From Salticus scenicus (Eukaryota > Arthropoda > Arachnida > Araneae > Salticidae): 64,000 nucleotides of DNA. Shown here one piece after another: positions 53,993 through 63,440 of this stretch (positions within the stretch are counted from its first letter, which is position 1; each line of letters starts with the position of its first letter). Both the position numbers and the translations under genes were made by a program. The stretch lies in the NCBI GenBank assembly GCA_963930645.1, contig OZ005652.1, positions 352,060,602 through 352,124,601 on the forward strand. The letters are read 5' to 3'. The notes under the pieces are model-generated. The model ran no database searches and was not told where the DNA came from. It saw only the letters and a list, made by a program, of their open reading frames with translations.

Positions 53993-54280
53993 TTAATTAT
54001 TTATACAAGTACAGCCTTATGACTGGTGTATGAATTGTAAATATTTAATTAGTGTATAATTCATTGATTAATATTATATACATATTCTAGTTCGCCTTTG
54101 CCCACCTAGCGGTTGATATTTCAAAAAGAAAATATTTCTTTGTTTATTTAGCTCTCATACCAGTTTATGTCATTTAGCATTGGCTCATATGATATTTAAA
54201 AAATAATAGCATAATTTACATTGTACTGTTTAAAAAGCCCTGAAGGCTCCAAAAAGTTTTTAAAAAATAATAACATTTTA

Positions 54281-54582
54281 CTTTAGCTTGTTAAAAACGA
54301 AGCATAATTTCAATAAAATTTAATAAGTTACCTTATCTTGCTTCATTCTTTGCGTGAGCTGCTTTCGGCTCGGGGCCCCGAACCTTCCTCAGACGTTGCT
54401 CGAGTGGCAAGTGGTCGCTCCTCTTGATCTTCCTCTTCACCCCTAATTACAGGTGAAGAGGAAGATCAAGAGGAGCGACCACTTGCCACTCGAGCAACAT
54501 CTGAGGAAGGTTCGGGGCCCCGAGCCGAAAGCAGCTCACGCAAAGAATGAAGCAAGATAAGGTAACTTATTAAATTTTATTG
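54281..54582. mobile_element. Penelope-like element inverted dimer 3 (very short)
   Basis: Arms 54311-54441 and 54452-54582 are reverse complements, with one mismatch noticed and a 10-bp spacer. Each arm encodes only the last 30 or so residues of a PLE (right arm 54455-54550: a Glu-rich stretch, then GSGPRAESSSRKE and a stop), matching the GRGPPSEKSSS-type ends of dimer 2. A 13-bp duplication, TAATAACATTTTA, lies at 54268-54280 and 54583-54595. Here the left arm alone carries the 30-nt tail (54281-54310; on its own strand ATGCTTCGTTTTTAAC). Confidence 0.82.
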
Positions 54583-55178
54583 TAATAACATTTTAATTTA
54601 ACTACATATAATCAGTTAAATACAATTCGAGGCTGCTGTCACTGCTTGTTTTAATGAATTGTACCTACTAAATCTAAAAAAAAAGATAAAAAAAAATAAG
54701 TGAAAGTATCAAAATGGTAATGAAAATATGAATTTTGTTAATGGGTAAAGAAGTGTGAAAAATTTTTCTTGATTCAAATGATATTTGTTAAATCTAAGTA
54801 AAATTTTTTTAGAATATCATCTTTTTTTTTTTTTTTTTTTTTAATCTTCCCTAATTCCTTATTTTTTTTTTTTTTTAAATTTTTGATTAAAAACTATGAG
54901 TAAAGTTTTCTTTCTCTTAATACATTGCTTCAGTTATATGTCATATTTCCTATTAAATTATCCTTTTCCAAAATTATTTTATGTGTTCAATACCGTGAGT
55001 CAAATTTTGCTTTATTTCAATACATTATTGTAGCTACAAAGTCAAAGTCTGAAGTTGAGTGGCTCATACCACTGCATTTATGATTATTATAAAATTACTT
55101 CTTATTATGAAGATACTATGTTGAATAAAAATGTCGGTAATAAATGTCTACATGGATTTTTTCTATAGAAATAGAATA

Positions 55179-55664
55179 CAGTAGAAGATCTTTATAACGC
55201 AAACCTAAAAACACAAGGTTTTGCATTATATAGAATTTTGCATTATACAGATCATGTTTCACACATCATTAAATTTACCTTGCAAACATGGCCAAATATG
55301 TTGAAACATATCAAAAGAGAGTAAGGTATTTTTAAGTTACATTCCTTGGAACAGTAGTTGGGTGTATCATATGTTTCATAGTTAAATTAGTTTATAAAAG
55401 TAGTCACATATGCCTGTACCAAATCATTCATTATGACTCATTTTCAAAAAGAAAAAAAAATTTTAATGAACGCATTTTTTTTTATTAAAAAGGTTTGAAT
55501 TAAGGAGATAAAGAAAAACAAATGTATCACACTAAGTTCTCTACAAAGTAACAGTTTTTTACAAAATGTTTCTTAACTGCAAAATTCATTGTTTATGTTT
55601 GAGAAGTTGTGCGTTATATAGAGAATTGCGTTATATAGAATTGCGTTATAAAGATCTTCTACTG
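55179..55664. mobile_element. Mariner-type MITE in the nest
   Basis: It is flanked by TA at 55177-55178 and 55665-55666. Perfect 24-bp inverted ends start CAGTAGAAGATCTTTATAAC. Subterminal GCATTATA/GCGTTATATAGA repeats are present. 486 bp. A second, end-damaged copy is at 63088. Confidence 0.9.
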
Positions 55665-55984
55665 TATTATTTATATTTTTATAACTTAAGTAAAATGATT
55701 GATAGTGTGGATATTGTGCATATATATACACACACATACACATAATAAAAAACAAATGTTGTACAATAATGTATGAATACATAATAAAAATCATTAAAAT
55801 AAAATAAATCTTGATTTAAATAAAAAAAATCCGATTTTTTTGAAAAAAAATCAACAACCCTGCTTTCCATGATAAAAGACTGTTTCTAACCACACATATG
55901 GAGATGACCGAAACGTCACTCAAGCGACGCCATTGCTTCCCAGATACTTTGAAATTTAATAAAATTTCATTTTTGACCATTGAA

Positions 55985-56262
55985 ACAAACTAGAAAGTCA
56001 GTCTCACAAGGGAAGTATGAATCAGTAAAATTGCTATTGAAACCAAACCAAGCTTACATTAAAGAGCCTGGTCGAAAACATAGGGTACGATACAAATTTG
56101 CTGCATCAACCCCCATGGGGGCGAAATATGCCCCCTATTAGTTTTAGTTATTTCTATAAAAGCCAACAAAACACACATCGTTGTGTGAACAGATGGTTCA
56201 GTGCTAGTGTGCTTGACTTCGGATACGGATCTATCCCGCAAGGGCATTTTGTAATTTTTCTT
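55985..56262 (+). repeat. Repeat R6 with tRNA-like 3' part, plus-strand copy
   Basis: About 270 bp aligned to 62680-62960 on the other strand. TATGAATCAGTAAAATTG, GAAACCAAACCAAG, CCCCATGGG, AGTTTTAGTTATTTCTATAA and AAAGCCAACAAAACACACA are shared. The end is tRNA-like (GATGGTTCAGTGCTAGTGTG, A-box), but the B-box is degraded (ATCTATCCCGC). A pyrimidine-rich tract follows. Confidence 0.75.
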
Positions 56263-56465
56263 TCTTTCTTTTTTTTTTTTTTCCTATATGTTTTTAATTA
56301 AATTATTAATTTAAGAGAAAATATTTACTACATTAAGAAGTTTTTATTTTTTTTATTTTTTGAGTATTCAATTAACAAAGTATTGAGAATGAATTTAAGA
56401 AATACATTTTTTTATTTATAAAAAAGAAAACCATGTTTAAAGCTACGAATATATTTCCTAATTTA

Positions 56466-56640
56466 TATAGTGATGACTCTAGGCCGATTTAGCAGGGCAC
56501 AGCACCTGGCGGCCCTTAACTAACACATTTTAGCGCCCCGCGGCCCTTACTAACTTATTTCTAGCACCTGGCGGCCGTTACTAACTCATTTTTATCGCCC
56601 GGCAGCCCTTTTGTATTTTTCATGCACCCATTAACCTTCA
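56466..56640 (+). repeat. Tandem repeat, CACCTGGCGGCCCTTACTAA type
   Basis: Four diverged units of about 32-36 bp (GCACCTGGCGGCCCTTAACT, GCGCCCCGCGGCCCTTACTA, GCACCTGGCGGCCGTTACTA, CGCCCGGCAGCCCTTTTG). It starts right after GATGACTCTAGGCC. The same family occurs at 17137-17285. Confidence 0.75.
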
Positions 56641-57118
56641 CAACAGTTCATTCAGAAATACTCACAGCGCCCAAGTCAATATATCCGCGTCAATAGTCAA
56701 TATTTGTTTACTATTATTTATCACTTCTTCCTTCATGCGGATGCGATCGCCGGAAACATACTCACAGTGTCGTGAAGTAAGAACAAAAGAGACTGCATGT
56801 TGAATCCCTCCTTTTCCACAAAGACCTCCACAGAGGACATCTGCGTAGATAATTGGTCTTGACCGATAACCCCCCTCTCTCTCATAAACCCCAAATGCAC
56901 AAAGAAAGTACAAACAGGGTTAGACTTTTTGTTATTTAGTTTCTAGTCTTTTCTAGAATTGCAAATTACAGTCCCTTGAAATGCATTTTCAAGGAAGAAA
57001 AAAAAAAAAAAAAAAAAAAGGATGACAAATATCTTATTTTTATATGCACTCAATCAAGTTTAATTTAATACTGTTAACTAAAATACTGGAAACTAGTTGG
57101 CATAGGTGGACTCCGCTC
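56641..57118. other. Non-coding stretch of mixed composition
   Basis: Less AT-rich than its surroundings up to 56925. An 83-codon minus-strand open frame is present, but its residues match nothing I recognise and it lacks supporting context. A poly-A run is near 56998-57019. Confidence 0.35.
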
Positions 57119-58228
57119 AGTTCCCCATCATATTTATGTTCTCATAAATTTCTAGTGTGAGACATATTATAATCATGTTAAAAGAAATGAATTTGACCAA
57201 AGTTTGATACAGTGACAGAATGAAATCCCCGCCTAATAGACTATCCACCGTTCAATTTGATATATTTATCTTATTCTAATCTATTAATTTATTTTATCAG
57301 GGTCAATTCTGCTGTTTAGTTTTCATGCTACTATTTTCAATGCAATAATCCTCAAAATTCATATTTATATGAAAAATTTACAATTTCGCTATGTTGATAA
57401 AATCGTAAATTATGAATAATTTATGAAATTTTCCTATTAGAACATTTGTATTCAATCATGTTCAAACAAATATCATACATGTAATTTTGAAGTTGTCTAA
57501 TGTATTTACGATCCTCAAAATGGAAGTTTATGCTCAATTTTACCTTATTCTGCCATTTTAAGTGAATCGCAAATAACTTACGAATTTTTTAGATTGGAAA
57601 AATCATAGTCTAAGATATTCATGCCAGTATCCAAAATAATATTTAAAAAGTAGTTTGACATCTTTACGATGAAAATATCCCTCAAGATTGACGTTTATGT
57701 GAAATTTTGCTCTATCCTGCCATGTTAAGAAATTCGTAATTTTCCAATAACTTACGAAATTTTTATATTGGAAAATTCATAGTCATTAATATTCATGCCA
57801 GTGTTCTAAATAATATTTCAAAAGTAGTCTGACATCTTTATTATGAAAATATCTCTCAAAATTGACGTTTATGTGAAATTTTGCCCTATACTGCCATGTT
57901 AAGAAAATCGTAAATTTCTCATAACTTGCGAAGTTTTTTAATTCGAATGTTGCAAATGAATAGGGTTCTTGCCAGTATCGAAAGTAATATATTAAATCTG
58001 ATCTGACCTCTCTGCGATCATTTGTTCGTGAGATATCGTGTTAACAGACTAACAAACTAACGGACTAACGGACTGACACACTAACAGACACCCTACAAAC
58101 AGACACCATACAAATTTTGTCATTTTCGGATTCCTCACACCTGAAAACGTATAAAAAAGTAAAAAAACCGAGGTCGAAATTTTTCACGATTACCTAAGTT
58201 CCCCATACCTATAGTATGATGGGGAACT
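57119..58228. mobile_element. TIR-bounded element with internal decayed tandem units
   Basis: AGTTCCCCATCATA at 57119-57132 is exactly inverted at 58215-58228. Inside, units of about 162-174 bp recur. Landmarks are (GA/GT)..CTTTA(C/T)GATGAAAATATC, TTGACGTTTATGTGAAATTT, CTGCCATGTTAAGAAA, ATAACTTACGAA and ATTCATGCCAGT near 57495, 57657, 57831 and 57995. A GACTAACGGACTAACGGAC stretch lies near 58045-58080. No target duplication is evident and no ORF is supported. Confidence 0.65.
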
Positions 58229-58229
58229 A

Positions 58230-59000
58230 AAAAGAAACAAAGAGGAAAAGAAAAAAATTCTGCAAATAAAAATTTTTTCTCTGCCCTGTGATTAAACTCC
58301 GTAAACCTGCAGATTGTTAATAAAAGTATAAGCATAAAAATAGGTTCAGTTGCAAAAAAAAAAAAAAACTTTCATATGTTTATAAAATGCTGCTTTAAAA
58401 CTTATAAAAACTCGTTTTACTTAATAAGACTCAATGTTTACCAAATAGTATGTATAATAATAAACTATAATAGTATGTATAATCTAAATAAACAATTCTA
58501 CTGTGCCCGATATATCAATGAGATCATTATTAGCCTGAAAAATATGTCGTCATCAAATAATTAATGTTCATTTTCATCATCTAAATCTAAACATTCAATA
58601 ATTTGATTCGACTTTCCATTCATAGTAAAATAATAATTTTCCGTTCATTGAACTTTATATGAAACAAACTTACATCTGATGTTATTCCATCTAGAGTAAA
58701 AGAGTAATCCATAAATCAATTCATTTAACAAAGAACATAATCATGAAAAATATGTCTGAACGACATATGAAAAACAAAAACTTCTTTCACGTTTAAATTA
58801 GAGGTCTGCAAGCGCCGAAATTTTAATTCCGGAGGCCATGCAAAAGCTTTACTTAGTCCGTTCTGGGTTTATTATTATTATTTTTATTATTTATTTATTT
58901 TTATTATTATTTCAGTGTATGACCCGGCCCAATGAAAAAAGAAATAAAAATAACGAAAAAAATCACATTACCATACAATTTTTTTTTTAATATCTACTTA
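58230..59000. other. AT-rich non-coding stretch
   Basis: AGAGGTCTGCAAGCGCCGAA at 58800 resembles a hAT-type terminus, and GACCCGGCCCAATGAAAAA near 58920 could belong to the same remnant, but no pair or duplication is evident. TTATT-type microsatellite lies at 58870-58915. Confidence 0.4.
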
Positions 59001-59004
59001 CCAG

Positions 59005-59843
59005 ATTTTTTTAGTGATATATTTTATTCAAAAATGTAAAAAATTTTCAAAATTGTTTCTCATAAAAATCTGATTTTCTCTTGGTGCATTCTAGGATATA
59101 ATATTATCTGAACAAGCTTTTTTATATTTGATTTTTCTTTTCTTTTAAAATTTCATTATTTTGTTTATTTATATCTTGGATACATTGCTGCTATAAAAAA
59201 AAAAAAAAAAAATTATTATTATTATTATTATTATTATTATTTTTTTTTTTTTGGGGGGGGGGGGGGTGCTACATTTTGTAAGTCATATATTTCATTCAAA
59301 AATATAAAAATTTTCTAAAATTGTTTCTCTTAAAGTCTGATTTTGTCCTAGTACATTCTATGATATAATCTTATCTGTACAAGTTTATACACAATGTGAT
59401 CAATTGGTGAATTCGTGGTTTCATTGTTGTTCATCTGCTTTGAAATTTTGCATTTTTAAATCCATGTGGTTCCTGTTCTGGTTGTGGCAGGCTGGGGGAG
59501 TGTTGCCGGCATAAAACTAGTGTAACCCCACAGGCAAGTCACAAGTCTTGCCGCCTGCCTCCTTCTTCCTATCTTGTGTTTCTTGGGTTGTTTTTTCATT
59601 AATTTTGATAAGTTTATGGTTTTAAGTTAAGATTTGTTGTTTTACTTTATTGATTCGTTTGTTTTGCAGGATGTTAATTAATAGATCTTTACATTAGTGT
59701 ATTTCATCTTTTCTTTACATTAGTGTATTTCATCCACTAATGATTTTTTTTTTTTTTTTTTTTTTTTTAATCTTATTGGTCATTGGTGTTTCAGTGATCT
59801 TGTATCTGTTGCTTGGCTTCTACTATGCTTAATAGATCATCTT

Positions 59844-59889
<46 letters not shown>

Positions 59890-59951
59890 TCTTTTCTTTT
59901 TAAATTTCATTTATTTGTACCTTGGATACATTGCTGCTATCTAAAAAAAAA

Positions 59952-60011
<60 letters not shown>

Positions 60012-60130
60012 CTACATTTTGTAAGTGATATATTTCATTCAAAAATATAAAAATTTTCCAAAATTGTTTCTCATAAAAATCTATGGTTTTGTCTTGGTAC
60101 ATTCTATGATATACTCTTATCTGTTTTGTT
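59005..60130 (+). repeat. Local triplication with poly-T/poly-G expansion
   Basis: A segment containing GTGATATATTTCATTCAAAA, AAATTTTCCAAAATTGTTTC and TGGTACATTCTATGATATA occurs at about 59012-59110, 59281-59385 and 60026-60120. The preceding TTGGATACATTGCTGCTAT occurs at about 59176 and 59922. Between these words lie poly-A/(ATT)n, poly-T and poly-G runs (to about 59267 and about 60011). A TA microsatellite is at 59848-59881. Confidence 0.8.
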
Positions 60131-60990
60131 TTTCTCTTTTAATATTCATATTTTATTCATATTATATATTCAAGTTTATTTCCTAAGTTATTAAATTACT
60201 GTACTACTATATTTCTTTTACTGTATTTATCATATGTGAGATATTAATAATACGACTGTCAGGAAAACTTTCTAATTATTAATTGTTATCGTTAGTTCAA
60301 ACAAGTTTTGTTCCTATTACATAAAAAAAGTATAATGAATGAATATTACATTAAATTTTTCTCCTAAAAATTAATGTGAAATAATAAGTTCTATTCAAGT
60401 TGCATTAAATTTCCTCACTCATTTTTTTTTTTTTTTTAAATTTCCATAATCATTTTAAATTTCTATATACGGCATAATAAAATACCTTATTTTAAACTTG
60501 TTTTTTTATTAAGTCATGTAAACAGATTCAATAACCTAAATATTTTGTAAACATTATTTATGCTGTATATTTATGATTTTCAAAAATAAAGTAGTCTTGT
60601 ATAATTATTTATTTATTGAGAATAAGTCATCTTAATTTATTAATTGCTTCATTAGGTTAGGATATAAGCTGAATAACATTGTTTATTAGGAGAGATGGGA
60701 CTACGATTTGTATACTTGGTAATATGGAGACTATTTGAACATCTGTTTTGAACATCCATGTTCAAAACTTGTATGTTTCTGTGCTTGTTGTATATTATAT
60801 ACTAAAAATTCTTTCAGTTCAATGAATTTATCAAATTTTGTAATTATATTCAATAAATCTAAATGTTTTATATGCCATATATTCATCTTTTGTATTCATA
60901 ATTAAAGTAGTTCATGCAATCATTTATTTATTAAGAATAAATCATTTTAATACTCTTTCCAAAGCATAGCTGAATTATATTGTTCATTAA
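60131..60990. other. AT-rich non-coding stretch
   Basis: Two weakly similar passages (around 60540-60630 and 60830-60925: AATATTTATGATTTTC/ATTCATCTTTTGTATTC then ATTTATTTATTGAGAATAA/ATTTATTAAGAATAA) hint at an old tandem duplication of about 300 bp. No genes. Confidence 0.4.
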
Positions 60991-60995
60991 ATATA

Positions 60996-61136
60996 GATGC
61001 GGTCCAAAAAAGTCCTATTTTCTGCCAGAAATTTTCTGTAATTCAGAAAAATACATTCTATCAATGGAAAAATTATGTTGATAGAACATATTTTTCTGAA
61101 TTACCTGGCAGCAAACAGGACTTTTCGTTGACAGTG
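60996..61136. mobile_element. Palindromic MITE, about 141 bp
   Basis: The left AAAAGTCCTATTTTCTGCCA and right TGGCAGCAAACAGGACTTTT are inverted. Inside, TAATTCAGAAAAATA and ATTCTATCAA are mirrored. It is flanked by TA-rich sequence, and the outermost bases are imperfect. Probably mariner-type. Confidence 0.6.
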
Positions 61137-61674
61137 TATATATGATTTGTATACTTAGAAATTCTGATTCAAAAACAGGACTTAAATACTAAACTAAATT
61201 CTGCTTAGGAGTTCTTTTTTTTCTTTTTCTTTTCCTTTAATATATTATAATTACAATTTAATAGTTGTCTTTCCATTTAAATATACCAGAAGCAGGGAAT
61301 AAAAAAAGAAAGAAAAAAGCTTCTTTACTTTAAAATATGAAGTGAAGTTAATTCCTTAGCAATAGTATATTAATTTAAATGAAAACTAAACTCACTGTAT
61401 CTTGGAATATATATATACACACACACATTCTGCTTTTATGATTTGTATATAGTTTTTCCATTATATCACATTACTTCATGAATAAAAATTCATAAATCTG
61501 TAGATAAAAAAATTGATAAACATTATTCTGTAGTATTATGCTAGTTTGTTTCTGCATAGAAAGGCTATTCTTAAAACATACTCAAAGCTAATTCACAGTT
61601 TGTTTTTTGAATAAGACGCAAGAGTATATTTTTTGAGAATAGCATAATTTTTTAATATATAATTTTTATTAATA

Positions 61675-61838
61675 CAGTCGAACCTTATTAACATGACTAT
61701 CAAGGGAGATAAAAAATTTGTTCATGTTATCAGTACTCAGTAGCCAGTCTTCATATAACTAAACTAATCTTCTTTTTAGCGGGGATTGTGAAAACAGTTC
61801 ATGTTAAAAGTAATTCACGTTAACGAGGTTAGATACTG
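61675..61838. mobile_element. Mariner-type MITE, uninterrupted relative
   Basis: The left CAGTCGAACCTTATTAACAT and reversed right CAGTATCTAACCTCGTTAAC ends give a 164-bp unit. It has TA on the left, and the right TA has mutated to CA. It is collinear with the MITE at 25181-30717 and shows what that element looked like before the Gypsy and SINE insertions. Confidence 0.85.
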
Positions 61839-61839
61839 C

Positions 61840-62665
61840 ACTTCTCAAGTATATTATAGTATCTTTTATGTAAACATTATTAAAAGACTTTCTTTGTGAA
61901 GATGTTATAGTGCCCTTTTATTGAGTTCCCCCCAGCGGCTCTTTTGTTCTAGAGTCAACACTATTATAACAATTATGATTAAAAGTAGAAAAATCATGAA
62001 ACCGTAAGTATTTTTCCCAATTAGAACAAGAAATATTGATCACAATTATTTGAATTTCAATTTTGTTCACCATCAATTATTGTTCATTATGAACAATTTG
62101 TCAAATATTTGGCTTTTCGTCGAGATTACTTGATTTGTAAAATTCATATTTACCCAGATTTTGAATTTTTTTAGATGTAAATTATTTATAAATTAGTAAA
62201 ATCATTTTGAGAAAATTTGTCATTGTCTTCAACATTATTGTCAGTTCTTCTGACACCACGAAATTTGACAGTTGTTTAATGAAATATTTGAAATAAAAGT
62301 TAAATGCGACGTCGAATAGTTAAGCAACAGCTGTTCGCCATTCAGGATTTTTCATGCAAAAAATTGCTTGAATAAATAATACAATTGAGAGCAGACGATT
62401 AACTCTTGCTATTAATGTCGTCGTTAAAAAATAGTAATTAATAATTTATATAAAACAATCATTAACAAAATCTTACCTAAATATAATATAAAAGTATTTC
62501 CCATTAAATTATTAATTTCTGTAAATTTAATAAATAAATAAATAGGTTAAAAATAAAAAAAATATTAAATTGCTGAAAAAAAAAAAAAACTTGTTTTAAT
62601 ATAATTAATATTTTCTCATAAAATAATTATTTAATTTAATTAAAAATGTCAAAAATAAATATTTC
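61840..62665. other. AT-rich non-coding stretch
   Basis: 61918-61962 carries TTGAGTTCCCCCCAGCGGCT and TCTAGAGTCAACAC, matching the right end of the 17137-17519 repeat and possibly the distant partner of the 56466 repeat. The remainder has no assignable feature. Confidence 0.4.
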
Positions 62666-62674
62666 AGTTGAAAT

Positions 62675-62960
62675 AAAAAAATAAAATACAAAACACCCTT
62701 GCGGGGACTCGATCCCACAATCTCCGTATCTGAAGTCAAGCACGCTAGCACTGCACCATCCGTTCACACTATGCTGTGTGTTTTGTTGGCTTTTATAGAA
62801 ATAACTAAAACTAATAGAGGGCATATCTCACCCCCATGGGAGTTGTTGCAGCAAATTTCTACGGTACCCAATGTTTTCGACGATGCTCTTTAATTTAATC
62901 TTGGTTTGGTTTCAAGTCAATTTTACTGATTCATACTTCCCTTGTCAGTCTCACATAACC
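62675..62960 (-). repeat. Repeat R6 with tRNA-like 3' part, minus-strand copy
   Basis: Read on the minus strand it ends in a tRNA-like block: GATGGTGCAGTGCTAGCGTG (A-box), CTTGACTTCAGATACGG, and GTGGGATCGAGTCCCCGC (B-box), then a T-rich tail. Unlike a normal tRNA-derived SINE, the tRNA-like block lies at the end next to the T-rich tail instead of heading the body. The short ORFs on both strands here are shadows. Confidence 0.75.
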
Positions 62961-63087
62961 CATCTTAGTCCCCTGCAAATAATGTCTCTGGTTACGTCCC
63001 TGTACTGAAGCATCATTTAACAATAGTGATTTTATAGTGATATTTTTACCTGAATGTTTTAATTCATTTTTAAAATTTTACAAAATA

Positions 63088-63440
63088 CAGTAGATTTATA
63101 TAACACACTTTTTACACATCATTAAACTTATCTTGTAAACATGGCCAAATATGCCTAAAACTCATCAAAATAGAATAGGGTGTTTCTAAATTACAATCCT
63201 TAGAACAGAAGTTGGGTGGATCATAACTTTCATTGTTAAATTTAATTTATAAACATAGTCCATGTAGTCTGTTCCAAATCATTCTTTATATTACTCCTTA
63301 AAAAAAGGAAAACTAATGATAGCAATATTTTCATTAAAAACCTCCGAATTAAGGAGATATAAAGAAAAACAAATGTATCACACTTAGTTCTCTATAGAAT
63401 AAAATTTTTTTACAAAGTGCTTCTTTGCAAACTGCAGAAT
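63088..63440 (+). mobile_element. Mariner-type MITE, second copy, right end lost
   Basis: Aligns with 55179-55590. CAGTAGATTTATATAACACA, AACATGGCCAAATATG, AATTAAGGAGATA.AAAGAAAAAC and AAATGTATCACACT.AGTTCTCT are shared. The alignment ends near 63440, and the right TIR is not found. Confidence 0.78.

Larger units (their letters stand above)
53150..55862. mobile_element. Inner hAT element of the nest
   Basis: The left end is CAGGGTTGTAGTGATTTAAA, and the right end on the other strand is CAGGGTTGTTGATTTTTTTT. The exact duplication CTTTCCAT lies at 53142-53149 and 55863-55870. The ends are rich in ATC.GATTTTTTT words. It spans 2,713 bp, of which about 1,300 bp are accounted for by three later insertions. 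No transposase frame is recognised in the rest. Confidence 0.9.
52993..55935. mobile_element. Outer hAT-type element of a three-level nest
   Basis: The left end is CAGTGGCGTCGCATGAATGA, and the right end on the other strand is CAATGGCGTCGCTTGAGTGA. The TIRs are about 60 bp, sharing TTGGTCATCTC/TCGGTCATCTC. The exact duplication CTTCCCAG lies at 52985-52992 and 55936-55943. Once the inner element is removed, only about 230 bp of own sequence remain, so it was a MITE. Confidence 0.88.

Noticed and set aside
56662..56913. 83-residue minus-strand ORF in a less AT-rich patch
   Set aside because: No recognised motif, no splice context and no homologous second copy in the window; too weak to call a gene.
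62636..62893. Small ORFs on both strands similar to one at 56098-56301
   Set aside because: The similarity comes from the shared R6 repeat; the frames run through the tRNA-like block and carry no protein signature.
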